DNA of 31,263 nt from an uncultured Eubacteriales bacterium (GCA_934636325.1 CAKUAK010000035.1:1-31263); one strand, 5' to 3'. Counted from the first letter of the stretch, positions 8,436 to 23,004 are shown. Program-made: numbers and translations. The notes: a model not told the origin generated them from the letters alone.

Positions 8436-9755
8436 TTAAAAAAGCTCTGAGTGATCTATGACCTCGGGCAGGGCGTCATAGGCATCGAGGACATCCTGCG
8501 GGGCGTATTTTCTTTCGATAACGACGCTGGAAAGATACCGGTCGAACCAGCTGTCGTCCATGACGTAGTGGCCTTTGATGCCCATCGACGGACCATAGCT
8601 GTTCTGGACCTTCCAGCGCAGGGGCCTGCCGTTTTCATCGAGCTGCACGCCGTCAAAGGTCATGATATGTCCGCCCGAGGTCGCGCCGACATCGCCCTTA
8701 TAGGCCAGCCATGTGCGGCGGTCGGGGAACTCCAGCTCTGTGCCGAATACCTGTTCATAGTTGAGCAGCGACGCATGCATATAGCCTGAGGGCTTGTGGG
8801 ACTGCTTTGCGACGTCGCAGCCCATGATGACCTGTTCGCCGCCCTTGAGCTGGGCTATGGTCATCTCCTTGATCCTGTCCATTTCAAGGTTGAGGTATTT
8901 ATCGGGCTGCTGCCAGTCCTCGTCGGTGACATAGGTCTTGCCGAAGGGGAAGCGGTCGTTGGGGCGGTTCATGATGAGCATATAGTCCTTCGAGGCCATG
9001 CCGCTGTACTTCTTGAAGAACTCAACGGGGGTCATGGTGTCGAGGCGGGCATAGCTGCCGTCGGCCGTCCTGTATTCAAAGGTGATCCGGCGGGGAGGCA
9101 CACCGAGGAAGCGGGTCAGGATGGAGAATGCCCCGGCCATCTGGCGTTCCTTTTCTTCATACATGTCGCGGCCCTCTTCGTGGGCCTGACGCAGACACAT
9201 GGCGGCGTATTTGAGCTTCTGTTCGAGCAGCCTTGTGACATATTTCGAGTCGGAGGAGCACTGCGTATCGGGCATCATGTATTTGGGCACGACGCCGTAT
9301 TTTTCCGACAGCCTGATGAACATATTCCACATGCCGTTGTCCATTATCGGGCGGCGCAGCATGTTCTGGACCTTTTTGTCCTCCAGTGGAAGATCGGCCG
9401 ACGCAATGATCCTGTCCATAAAGCCCGAGCATTTTTCAAGCTGGTCGAAGAAGTATGTATAGTTCTGGGAAAGCTCGAAGTTTTTGTCGGCGATGTGAAG
9501 GGTATCGCGCATATGGTGGCGCACGATGTTGAGCGACGCGAAGGCCCAGCAGCGCCCGGTCGAGCCCTGGTCGGTGACGCCGCCGTCCCAGACATCGGTC
9601 TCAAAGACGAAGGGCAGGCTCTTCTGGATATCAAAGCGCAGCGAGGGGATGAGAGAGCCGTTTTTGCTGACCGAATCGGTCATGGCCGAAGCAGTGGGGT
9701 CGTTCTCATAATCGCGGCACATGCGGTCGATAAAATCGAGTGTGATCTCTTTCAT
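8436..9755 (-). CDS. C1B cysteine aminopeptidase (PepC/bleomycin hydrolase family)
   Basis: A 439-residue cytosolic papain-fold aminopeptidase. Visible catalytic residues: Gln63 in TDQGSTGRCWAF for the oxyanion hole, Cys69 as nucleophile, His in SGGHIMTFDGV and Asn in VQNSYG. Length matches PepC/BLMH enzymes (~440-450), which form hexameric barrels and trim N-terminal residues from peptides. I chose ATG 9755 (MKEITLDF), preceded by AAAGGA; the frame is open 33 codons further into the hydrolase gene, but that extension is not family-like. It sits between the hydrolase and binding-protein genes, so it is probably the intracellular peptidase for what the transporter brings in (inference). No signal peptide. 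Confidence 0.93.
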   Translation of the reverse strand: MKEITLDFIDRMCRDYENDPTASAMTDSVSKNGSLIPSLRFDIQKSLPFVFETDVWDGGVTDQGSTGRCWAFASLNIVRHHMRDTLHIADKNFELSQNYTYFFDQLEKCSGFMDRIIASADLPLEDKKVQNMLRRPIMDNGMWNMFIRLSEKYGVVPKYMMPDTQCSSDSKYVTRLLEQKLKYAAMCLRQAHEEGRDMYEEKERQMAGAFSILTRFLGVPPRRITFEYRTADGSYARLDTMTPVEFFKKYSGMASKDYMLIMNRPNDRFPFGKTYVTDEDWQQPDKYLNLEMDRIKEMTIAQLKGGEQVIMGCDVAKQSHKPSGYMHASLLNYEQVFGTELEFPDRRTWLAYKGDVGATSGGHIMTFDGVQLDENGRPLRWKVQNSYGPSMGIKGHYVMDDSWFDRYLSSVVIERKYAPQDVLDAYDALPEVIDHSELF

Positions 9756-9759
9756 TTTT

Positions 9760-10593
9760 CTATTGTCCTTTCTTTGAAAGCGGGTGTTGGTCAAACCAGC
9801 GGCAGACATCGGAAATATATGTCGTTCCGGCAAGAGAATGGTCGGCGCCGACATATTTGATAAGCCTGCATTCCTTGCCGGCCGCCGTCAGGGCCTTATA
9901 GAGTTTTATGCTCTGTTCGGGGACGACACGCCAGTCGTCTGTGCCCTGACATATCAGCATTGGAGGGATGATCTTCTCGGGCCAGTATGTGGCCGAGCGT
10001 TCGATAAACTCCTGGCGCTTTTCCTCCGGCCCGCCGCCGACCAGCTCGTGAAAAACATCCTTCATGCTCTGCTCGCGGGTCTCGTACATGATAAAGCAGT
10101 CGGCCAGACCGGCGCCGACCGCCGCCGCCTTGATGCGGCTGTCGATCGAGCACGCGCGGTAGGTCATCATGCCGCCGCGGGAATGTCCGGCCATATAAAC
10201 ACCGTCTTTGATAGTAAAAGGAAGGGCAAGGCCGATATCGATCAGCTTTATGACGTCATCGACGTCCCTGCCGCCGAAATCCTCTCTTCCCGTGCCGCCC
10301 TGATTGCCGCGGTACTGGCTGCCGAGGCATACATAGCCGTGCTCAGCAAAGCGGCAGAGAGCGCCGGGACGCAGAAAGGCGAAATCGCGGTTGCCGCCAC
10401 GGTTGAAGATGAGGCAGGGCAGAGGCGCCGTCATATCCTGCGGCAGGGCGATATAGCCCATGACACGGCAGTCGTCACTTTTATAGCATATCGAATATAC
10501 GCTGCATTTCCCCGCGTATTCCTCGGGGGTATCGACCGGCTCGGCCGAGAGAATGTCGGGTGTGGATCTGATAATATCGAGGATGTCGTTCAT
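9760..10593 (-). CDS. Alpha/beta hydrolase (prolyl-oligopeptidase / dienelactone-hydrolase-like)
   Basis: A 277-residue serine hydrolase, first gene of the operon. The nucleophile elbow is GHSRGG, the acid is likely the Asp in CQGTDDWRVVP and the His is in VGADHSLAG, so the triad is complete. Residues before the core (CLIFNRGGNRDFAFL) look like the oxyanion region of S9/DLH-type enzymes. The start is set at ATG 10593 because GAGGTG lies 6 nt upstream; an upstream ATG at 10614 has no ribosome site. The gene stops (TAG) 4 nt before pepC. It has no beta-propeller, so it may act on a small peptide, ester or amide. The reaction cannot be fixed further. Confidence 0.88.
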   Translation of the reverse strand: MNDILDIIRSTPDILSAEPVDTPEEYAGKCSVYSICYKSDDCRVMGYIALPQDMTAPLPCLIFNRGGNRDFAFLRPGALCRFAEHGYVCLGSQYRGNQGGTGREDFGGRDVDDVIKLIDIGLALPFTIKDGVYMAGHSRGGMMTYRACSIDSRIKAAAVGAGLADCFIMYETREQSMKDVFHELVGGGPEEKRQEFIERSATYWPEKIIPPMLICQGTDDWRVVPEQSIKLYKALTAAGKECRLIKYVGADHSLAGTTYISDVCRWFDQHPLSKKGQ

Positions 10594-10615
10594 CGTTGTC
10601 ACCTCAAAATTCATT

Positions 10616-10629
10616 ATATAACATTATAT
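10616..10629. promoter_or_regulatory. Inverted repeat near operon transcription start (possible operator)
   Basis: ATATAA-CA-TTATAT, perfect 6-bp arms with a 2-nt centre, just downstream of the minus-strand -10 box and over the expected start point. Position fits an operator for the operon's GntR-type regulator, but the sequence is AT-rich and could be chance. Confidence 0.3.
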
Positions 10630-10638
10630 GATGAATTT

Positions 10639-10667
10639 ATTTTAATACTGCGATATGACCATGTCAA
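10639..10667 (-). promoter_or_regulatory. Sigma-A promoter of the transporter/peptidase operon
   Basis: On the minus strand TTGACA (10662-10667), a 17-bp spacer, then TAAAAT (10639-10644). This is near consensus and lies ~45 nt upstream of the hydrolase start. Confidence 0.8.
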
Positions 10668-10693
10668 TATGCAGAGGCTCACCTTGATGAATT

Positions 10694-10722
10694 TTGTGAA
10701 AAATGGTAAAAGGGTTTATACT
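10694..10722 (+). promoter_or_regulatory. Candidate upstream promoter for hisS
   Basis: TTGTGA, 17-bp spacer, TATACT. It would give a leader of ~150 nt before hisS. No T-box features (no GGTGG-type box, no long specifier stem) are seen in that leader. Confidence 0.45.
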
Positions 10723-10799
10723 CTTTGCACAAAGCAAGGTGTTAACTGCAATTTAATGTAAAAATCTGCCTCGCAGACTTCGGTGTGTCAAAGTTTGTA

Positions 10800-10828
10800 T
10801 TGCGGTAAATGCCGCCTTGATTTATAAT
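10800..10828 (+). promoter_or_regulatory. Candidate proximal promoter for hisS
   Basis: TTGCGG, 17-bp spacer, perfect TATAAT, ~51 nt upstream of the hisS ATG. A small hairpin (GCGG/CCGC, 10802-10815) overlaps the spacer. Confidence 0.55.
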
Positions 10829-10843
10829 TTATAGGATAAGAAA

Positions 10844-10863
10844 AACGCGGATAACGCCGCGTT
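10844..10863 (+). promoter_or_regulatory. Small hairpin in the hisS leader
   Basis: AACGCGG-ATAACG-CCGCGTT: a perfect 7-bp stem with a 6-nt loop, ending 3 nt before the GAGGTG ribosome site of hisS (10867-10872). It could modulate ribosome access; there is no T-run, so it is not a terminator. Confidence 0.5.
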
Positions 10864-10879
10864 CATGAGGTGATATAAA

Positions 10880-12244
10880 ATGAGCAATATCATAAAGCCC
10901 CGGACGCTGTCCGGATTCATGGAGCTGCTGCCCGACAGACAGCTCCAGTTCGAAGCCATGGAAGAGGTGCTCAGGCGGGTATACGGCAGCTATGGCTTCT
11001 ATCCGCTGGATACCCCTGTCCTCGAGGCATCGGAGGTTCTGCTGGCCAAGGGCGGCGGAGAGACCGAAAAGCAGATATACCGCTTCACCAAGGGCGACAG
11101 CGACCTTGCCATGCGCTTTGATCTGACAGTGCCGCTGGCCAAATATGTGGCCCTTAATTACGGCAGCCTCTCCTTCCCCTTCCGCCGCTATCAGATAGGC
11201 AAGGTCTACCGCGGAGAACGCGCCCAGCGCGGACGCTACCGCGAGTTCTATCAGGCCGATATCGATATCATCGGCGACGGCGAGCTCGATATAATCAACG
11301 AGGCCGAGATACCGGCCATCATATTCGATACCTTTTCACAGCTGGGGCTCAGCCGCTTCAAAATAAAGGTCAATAACCGCAAGCTGCTTTCAGGCTTCTT
11401 CCGGCTTCTCGACAGCGGCGTCGAGGCACAGGATATCATGCGTGTCATAGACAAGCTCGATAAGATCGGCATCGAGAAGGTCAGAGAAGAGCTCGGGTCG
11501 ATCGGCGTTTCGGCTTCAGAGTGCGACGAGATCGCCTCCTTCATCGGTCGAACCGGCGAGCCCGAGGAGATACTTTCCGGTCTCGAGAGCTACCGCGGCA
11601 GAAACGAGCTGTTCGATAAGGGCCTCGACGAGCTGGGCGCCGTCGTGAAGTACCTTGACGATTTCGGTGTGCCCCGTGCCAACTTCGGGATCGATCTGAC
11701 CATCGCCCGCGGCCTTGACTATTACACAGGCACGGTATACGAAACGGTCATGCTCGATCACCCCGAGATCGGAAGCGTCTGCTCGGGCGGCAGATACGAT
11801 GATCTTGCCGGGTTCTATACAAATAAAAAGCTGCCGGGCGTCGGCATAAGCATCGGCCTGACGCGTCTTTTCTATATCCTTGATGAAAAGAAGTATATAA
11901 GCCCCGAGAGAGCGCCCTCCAGCGTCGATGTACTGGTCCTGCCCATGACGAGGGAGCTTTCGTCGGCCGTTTCCTTTGCGCGCAAGATGCGCCGCGCCGG
12001 ACTTCGTGCCCAGATCTATTATGAAAACAAGAAGTTCAAGGGCAAGATGGCTTATGCCGACAAGATCAAGGCCCCCTATGCCGCCATATTCGGAGAGGAC
12101 GAGATAGCCCAGGGCACGGTGTCTCTCAAGAACATGGCGACCGGAGAGCAGGAGACCATGGATTACGACCGCGCGGCCGAGCTGCTTTCGGCCCATGCCG
12201 CCGAGGTCAGGGGCCGAAAGATCATTGAGGTGAAGGGTGAATAA
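10880..12244 (+). CDS. hisS: Histidyl-tRNA synthetase
   Basis: A 454-residue class II aminoacyl-tRNA synthetase that charges tRNA-His. N-terminal catalytic domain: motif 1 near YPLDTPVLE, motif 2 RGRYREFYQADIDIIG, and the histidine-binding segment GLDYYTGTVYE; motif 3 follows near LPGVGISIGLTRL. From ~residue 345 an anticodon-binding domain (VDVLVLPMTRELSSAVSFA) is present, which separates it from the regulatory paralogue HisZ. Start: GAGGTG 7 nt before ATG. The gene overlaps the following HAD gene by 8 nt, so the two are co-translated. It is read divergently from the peptide-uptake operon. Confidence 0.97.
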   Translation: MSNIIKPRTLSGFMELLPDRQLQFEAMEEVLRRVYGSYGFYPLDTPVLEASEVLLAKGGGETEKQIYRFTKGDSDLAMRFDLTVPLAKYVALNYGSLSFPFRRYQIGKVYRGERAQRGRYREFYQADIDIIGDGELDIINEAEIPAIIFDTFSQLGLSRFKIKVNNRKLLSGFFRLLDSGVEAQDIMRVIDKLDKIGIEKVREELGSIGVSASECDEIASFIGRTGEPEEILSGLESYRGRNELFDKGLDELGAVVKYLDDFGVPRANFGIDLTIARGLDYYTGTVYETVMLDHPEIGSVCSGGRYDDLAGFYTNKKLPGVGISIGLTRLFYILDEKKYISPERAPSSVDVLVLPMTRELSSAVSFARKMRRAGLRAQIYYENKKFKGKMAYADKIKAPYAAIFGEDEIAQGTVSLKNMATGEQETMDYDRAAELLSAHAAEVRGRKIIEVKGE

Positions 12245-12860
12245 GCGGTTTGGAATTGGCTTTGACCTCGACGGTACGCTGTGGAACAGCCTCGAGGCCG
12301 TGTCATGGTCGTGGAAATCGGCCGTAAAGGATATCCCCGGCGTCAAGGTCCCCACCGACGAGATGATAAAGGGAGTCATGGGCATGCCGCCGCGGGGCAT
12401 AGCCGTCAACCTATTTCCCGAAGAGACCGAGGAGCGGGCCATGGAGCTTTTCGATATCTGCACAAAGGTCGAGATAGAGCATGTGGCAAAGGTCGGCGGG
12501 ATACTTTTCGACGGCCTTGAGGATACCCTTGAATATCTGTCGGCCAAATATCCCCTTTATATAGTAAGCAACTGCCAGAAGGGATATATAGAGGCCTTTC
12601 TTTCCTTCCACAGGCTGGGGAAATATTTCTGCGATACCGAGAACGCCGAGAATACCGGGCTCTCGAAGGGCAAAAACATCCGCCTTGTCATGGAGCGCCA
12701 GGGGATAGAAGAGACCGTCTATGTCGGCGATACCGCCGGCGACTGTGCCGCCGCCAAGGAGGCCGGTGTGCCCTTCATATTCGCGTCCTACGGCTTCGGC
12801 AGCGTGGACGAGCCCGAGAAGAGCATCAAAAGCATAACCGAACTGAAGGACTTATTTTAG
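12237..12860 (+). CDS. HAD-superfamily phosphatase (phosphoglycolate phosphatase-like)
   Basis: A 207-residue haloacid-dehalogenase-type hydrolase. Motif I is FDLDGTLW (Asp nucleophile and acid/base Asp), motif II YIVSNCQKG, motif III the Lys around LSKGKN, and motif IV YVGDTAGDCAAAKEAG. The insert between motifs I and II is helical, giving a Gph/PGMB-like C1 cap. The start is GTG at 12237, supported by GAGGTG upstream and by overlap with the end of hisS. Substrate is unknown; these small phosphatases commonly act as housekeeping or metabolite-repair enzymes. A strong terminator follows. Confidence 0.9.
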   Translation: MNKRFGIGFDLDGTLWNSLEAVSWSWKSAVKDIPGVKVPTDEMIKGVMGMPPRGIAVNLFPEETEERAMELFDICTKVEIEHVAKVGGILFDGLEDTLEYLSAKYPLYIVSNCQKGYIEAFLSFHRLGKYFCDTENAENTGLSKGKNIRLVMERQGIEETVYVGDTAGDCAAAKEAGVPFIFASYGFGSVDEPEKSIKSITELKDLF

Positions 12861-12870
12861 ACTGTCGAGG

Positions 12871-12892
12871 AAAACCCGGCGAAGCGGGTTTT
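12871..12892 (+). terminator. Hairpin after the HAD gene (first of two)
   Basis: AAAACCCG-GCGAAG-CGGGTTTT, a perfect 8-bp stem ending in T4, 11 nt after the HAD stop. It is a weak terminator by itself, followed by a stronger one. Confidence 0.6.
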
Positions 12893-12903
12893 GGGCAGCC
12901 TCT

Positions 12904-12940
12904 GAAGCGGCACGCATTTATTGCGTGCCGCTTCTATTTT
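12904..12940 (+). terminator. Rho-independent terminator of hisS-HAD operon
   Basis: A perfect 12-bp stem (12904-12915 with 12923-12934), 7-nt loop, followed by TATTTT. Confidence 0.85.
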
Positions 12941-12961
12941 GGGCTTCTGTATAATATATAT

Positions 12962-12984
12962 TTCATGTATCGAAAAAACATGAA
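12962..12984. promoter_or_regulatory. Inverted repeat upstream of the amidohydrolase promoter
   Basis: TTCATGT, 9-nt spacer, ACATGAA, ending 7 nt before the -35 box. It could be an activator or repressor site; no matching regulator is identified in the window. Confidence 0.3.
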
Positions 12985-12991
12985 GTGTATG

Positions 12992-13020
12992 TTGATTTTG
13001 CATCGATTTTCGAGTATAAT
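12992..13020 (+). promoter_or_regulatory. Promoter of the AbgB-like amidohydrolase gene
   Basis: TTGATT, 17-bp spacer, perfect TATAAT; predicted start ~35 nt before the GTG start codon. This argues against the earlier in-frame ATG at 13032, which would leave almost no leader. Confidence 0.7.
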
Positions 13021-13061
13021 AAAGCTGAAAAATGTTAAATACGATGAAGGAGGGACCTTTT

Positions 13062-14486
13062 GTGAGTTATGTAGAAGATCTGTCCAGGCTGCTTGAAGCC
13101 AGGCGTCCTGTGACCGAAGAGATCAGCGACCAGATCTGGGGCTTTGCCGAATCGAGATTTACCGAGTTCCGTTCGTCTGCCGCACAGGCCGACTATATGA
13201 AGTCCTTGGGCTTTAAGGTCACGATGGGCATCGGAGGAGAAGAAACGGCATTCGTCGCCGAATACGGCGAGGGCAAGCCGGTCATCGCTCTTCTCGGCGA
13301 GTACGACGCCCTCAGCGGCCTTTCTCAGGAGGCCGACGTTGCCGAGCACTGCCCCATCGTTCAGGGCGGAGATGGCCACGGCTGCGGCCACAACCTGCTG
13401 GGCTCGGCGTCGATGGCTGCTGTTGTCGCCCTCAAGGATTATATGGAAGAGAAGAAGCTGCCCGGCACGATCCGTTATTACGGATGCCCTGCCGAGGAAA
13501 ACGCCGGCGGCAAGGCCTTCCTTGTCCGCGAAGGCTGCTTCAATGACTGCGACATAGCCATCACATGGCATCCCGGCTCGATGAACAGCGTTACACCCAC
13601 CGGTTCGCTTGCCAACTTCCGTGTATTCTTCACCTTCCACGGCAAAGCGGCCCATGCCGCCGGTTCGCCCCATCTGGGACGCAGCGCGCTGGATGCTGTC
13701 GAGATAATGGACGTCGGCGTCAACTATATGCGTGAGCATATGATCGACGAGGCCAGGATCCATTACGCCATCACCGATACCGGCGGAACGGCCCCCAACG
13801 TCGTTCAGGCACAGGCACAGGTACTTTATGCTATCCGCGCCCCCAAGGTCACGCAGGTCAAGGAGCTTTTTGAAAGGGTCTGTGACATCGCCCGAGGCGC
13901 AGCTCTGATAACCGGCACGACGGTCGATATCCGTCAGGTCGCCGCATATTCCGATTACATAGCCTGCGATACCGTCAGCCAGCAGCTCCAGAAGCATATG
14001 GAAGAGCTTCTGCCCATCGGCTATACCGATGAGGAGATGGAATACGGCAGGAAGTTCCAGGAGGTCATAACCGATCTTGACCGCCAGAACCTTAAGACTC
14101 TGGCAAAGAAGCTGGGCGGAAAAGACAGCGCCAAGCTGCTTGAAAAGCCCCTTTGGGACTTCATGGTATATCCCCGTCCGGGCGACACAGGCAAGGGCTC
14201 GACCGATGTCGGCGACGTCAGCTGGGTCGTTCCGACAGGCCAGTTCAGCGCCGTCACATGGGCGGCCGGCACCCCGGGCCACGCATGGCAGGTCGTCGCA
14301 CAGGGCAAGGGCCCCGTTGCCCATAAGGGCATGATGTTCGCGGCAAAGGTCATGGCCGCCACGGCATATGACTTCCTGACCGATCCCGAGCTTGTTAAGA
14401 AGGCACACGAGACATGGCTCGAGGAGCTCGACGGAGAGACATATCCCGGCGCGCTGCCCCCCGACGCCAAGCCGGAGATCTGGTAA
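13062..14486 (+). CDS. M20-family amidohydrolase, AbgB-like (p-aminobenzoyl-glutamate hydrolase subunit B type)
   Basis: A 474-residue metal-dependent amidohydrolase of the M20D group. Metal-ligand motifs: GDGHGCGHNLLG around residues 104-114 (His110), PAEE at 143-146, and His170 in TWHPGSM. A dimerisation (lid) domain follows (RVFFTFHGKAAHAAGSPHLGRSALDAVE). AbgB proteins are ~480 residues and pair with AbgA to cleave p-aminobenzoyl-glutamate, a folate breakdown product; no abgA or abgT lies beside it, so related dipeptide or acyl-amino-acid substrates are equally possible. The start is GTG 13062, with AAGGAGGG 7 nt upstream; the ten extra codons from ATG 13032 overlap the ribosome site. Monocistronic by its own promoter and terminators. 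Confidence 0.9.
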   Translation: MSYVEDLSRLLEARRPVTEEISDQIWGFAESRFTEFRSSAAQADYMKSLGFKVTMGIGGEETAFVAEYGEGKPVIALLGEYDALSGLSQEADVAEHCPIVQGGDGHGCGHNLLGSASMAAVVALKDYMEEKKLPGTIRYYGCPAEENAGGKAFLVREGCFNDCDIAITWHPGSMNSVTPTGSLANFRVFFTFHGKAAHAAGSPHLGRSALDAVEIMDVGVNYMREHMIDEARIHYAITDTGGTAPNVVQAQAQVLYAIRAPKVTQVKELFERVCDIARGAALITGTTVDIRQVAAYSDYIACDTVSQQLQKHMEELLPIGYTDEEMEYGRKFQEVITDLDRQNLKTLAKKLGGKDSAKLLEKPLWDFMVYPRPGDTGKGSTDVGDVSWVVPTGQFSAVTWAAGTPGHAWQVVAQGKGPVAHKGMMFAAKVMAATAYDFLTDPELVKKAHETWLEELDGETYPGALPPDAKPEIW

Positions 14487-14518
14487 ACCGAAGATCTTAC
14501 ATCCGAAATATAAAGAAC

Positions 14519-14541
14519 GCCGCCGGGCATTGCCCGGCGGC
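14519..14541 (+). terminator. Hairpin after the AbgB-like gene
   Basis: A perfect 10-bp GC-rich stem GCCGCCGGGC-ATT-GCCCGGCGGC, followed by ATTTGGGTT. The T-run is poor, but a better terminator follows at 14561. Confidence 0.65.
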
Positions 14542-14560
14542 ATTTGGGTTCATCCAAAAT

Positions 14561-14583
14561 GTCTGCGCTTCCGCAGGCTTTTT
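14561..14583 (+). terminator. Rho-independent terminator after the AbgB-like gene
   Basis: GTCTGCG-CTTC-CGCAGGC, a 7-bp stem with one T-G wobble, followed by T5. Second of a tandem pair. Confidence 0.75.
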
Positions 14584-14662
14584 CTATATAATATAATGTT
14601 CTGCCGGGGACGTGTCCGGGCAGATATTTAATACGGAGAGGCCCCGCAAGTTCGTTTGTGGG

Positions 14663-14696
14663 AAAAAACAAAGCCGTCGGCATTTTAGCCAACGGC
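14663..14696 (-). terminator. Minus-strand-oriented terminator upstream of rpoB
   Basis: Read on the minus strand: GCCGTTGGC-TAAAAT-GCCGACGGC (9 bp with one U-G wobble), then TTTGTTTTTT. In the plus direction the stem has a C-A mismatch and no T-run. No minus-strand gene precedes it, so it would stop antisense transcription coming out of the rpoB promoter region. The rest of 14487-14733 holds no gene I can support. Confidence 0.6.
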
Positions 14697-14733
14697 GTCA
14701 GGATCAAATAGACAAAATATAACAAAATCAACA

Positions 14734-14762
14734 TTGACCGGTTCAAAAAAAGGTGTTATAAT
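14734..14762 (+). promoter_or_regulatory. Promoter of rpoBC
   Basis: TTGACC, 17-bp spacer, perfect TATAAT. The predicted transcript has a ~180-nt leader before rpoB. Confidence 0.8.
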
Positions 14763-14891
14763 ACTATACTGCATTGATATATAACACGGTCGACAGATTT
14801 TGCAATACTAATTTATCAAATATCTCGGCTGATTTCAATAGTAAAAGTTCAACGGTTCGAAAGAAACAGACAACCCGCCCGGGCGTATCAA

Positions 14892-14917
14892 AAGCGCAGC
14901 GGCGCTTGCCGGCCGGC
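14892..14917 (+). promoter_or_regulatory. Structured segment in the rpoB leader
   Basis: AAGCGC-AGCG-GCGCTT hairpin (14892-14907) followed directly by the palindrome GCCGGCCGGC (14908-14917), ~30 nt before the rpoB start. It could tune rpoB translation; no known leader family is recognised. Confidence 0.4.
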
Positions 14918-14948
14918 ATAGAGACTGAAGAATGGAGTGAAGCTGACA

Positions 14949-18662
<3,714 letters not shown>

Positions 18663-18680
18663 TGGAGGGAGAATAATAGC

Positions 18681-22203
<3,523 letters not shown>

Positions 22204-22211
<8 letters not shown>

Positions 22212-22232
22212 GCTCTGAAGATATAGTATAAT
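22204..22232 (+). promoter_or_regulatory. Promoter overlapping the rpoC stop, for the YbxF-rpsL block
   Basis: TTGACT, 17-bp spacer, perfect TATAAT. The -35 lies in the final rpoC codons. It would uncouple ribosomal-protein and elongation-factor expression from rpoBC. Confidence 0.7.
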
Positions 22233-22263
22233 TTGTAATTGCAGGCACATCGGAGGTAGAACT

Positions 22264-22509
22264 ATGCTTAATGAGCTTGCAAAGGGCGGCAGCAAGGTGA
22301 CCGGTCTCAAGCAGACCCGGAGAGCCATACTCGACGGCCGTGCCGACAGTGTATATATCGCCGAAGACGCAGAGATGCGTCTTCGGCTTGAGCTTTCCCA
22401 GCTCTGTCACGAGCACGATGTTCCGGTCTTTAACGCCGGAAGCATGCGTGAGCTCGGACATGCCTGCGGCATAAAGATCGGCGCGTCGTCCGCCGCTGTT
22501 TTAAAGTAA
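22264..22509 (+). CDS. L7Ae/L30e-family K-turn RNA-binding protein (YbxF/RplGB-like)
   Basis: An 81-residue single-domain protein of the L7Ae/L30e/S12e fold. In Bacillus the equivalent gene (ybxF) lies exactly here, between rpoC and rpsL, and its product binds kink-turn RNA. The visible pattern GLKQTRRAILDGRADSVYIAEDAE, then VPVFNAGSMRELGHACGI matches the family's nucleotide-binding strand and helix. Ribosome site GGAGGT 7 nt upstream. It may bind rRNA or K-turn riboswitches; its exact cellular role is not settled even in Bacillus. Confidence 0.88.
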   Translation: MLNELAKGGSKVTGLKQTRRAILDGRADSVYIAEDAEMRLRLELSQLCHEHDVPVFNAGSMRELGHACGIKIGASSAAVLK

Positions 22510-22518
22510 ACGGCTTTA

Positions 22519-22533
22519 ACGGGCATTGCCCGT
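22519..22533 (+). promoter_or_regulatory. Short hairpin before rpsL
   Basis: ACGGGC-ATT-GCCCGT, a perfect 6-bp stem in the 66-nt gap between the YbxF-like gene and rpsL, followed by an A-rich stretch. It is probably an mRNA-processing or stability element. Confidence 0.4.
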
Positions 22534-22575
22534 AAAATATAAAGCAAATAAACTATTAAAGAAGGAGGAAAACTA

Positions 22576-23004
22576 ATGCCGACATTTAATCAGCTTGTCA
22601 GAAAGGGCAGAGAAACAGCCATCTACAAGTCGACAGCGCCTGCTCTTCAGAAGGGCTATAACACCAAGAAGAAGGCCCAGATCGACCTGTCTTCTCCCCA
22701 GAAGAGGGGTGTCTGCACAACAGTAAAGACAATGACCCCCAAAAAGCCTAACTCTGCTCTGAGAAAGGTAGCTCGTGTTAAGCTGACCAACGGAATGGAA
22801 GTTTGGGGTTACATCCCCGGCGTAGGTCACAACCTGCAGGAACACTCTGTCGTTATGGTAAGGGGCGGTCGTGTTAAAGACCTTCCTGGTGTGCGTTACC
22901 ATATCATCCGCGGCACACTTGATACACAGGGCGTAAACGGCCGTATGCAGTCTCGTTCCAAGTACGGCGCCAAGCGTCCCAAGGCTGGCAAAGCAGGCAA
23001 GTAA
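22576..23004 (+). CDS. rpsL: 30S ribosomal protein S12
   Basis: A 142-residue S12, part of the decoding centre. Key segments: TPKKPNSALRKVARVKLTNG, containing the two lysines near E. coli K42/K43, and GRVKDLPGVRYH, containing K87 and the Asp modified by RimO. All are wild type, so no streptomycin-resistance substitution is seen. Ribosome site AAGGAGG upstream. Codons are shifted to T/A-ending forms compared with rpoBC, typical of very highly expressed genes here. Confidence 0.98.
   Translation: MPTFNQLVRKGRETAIYKSTAPALQKGYNTKKKAQIDLSSPQKRGVCTTVKTMTPKKPNSALRKVARVKLTNGMEVWGYIPGVGHNLQEHSVVMVRGGRVKDLPGVRYHIIRGTLDTQGVNGRMQSRSKYGAKRPKAGKAGK

Noticed and set aside
10723..10879. T-box riboswitch upstream of hisS
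   Set aside because: The leader is short, lacks the conserved T-box sequence and has no terminator/antiterminator pair; only small hairpins are seen.
22700..22960. Streptomycin-resistance alleles in rpsL
   Set aside because: The PKKPNS and GRVKDLPG segments are wild type.
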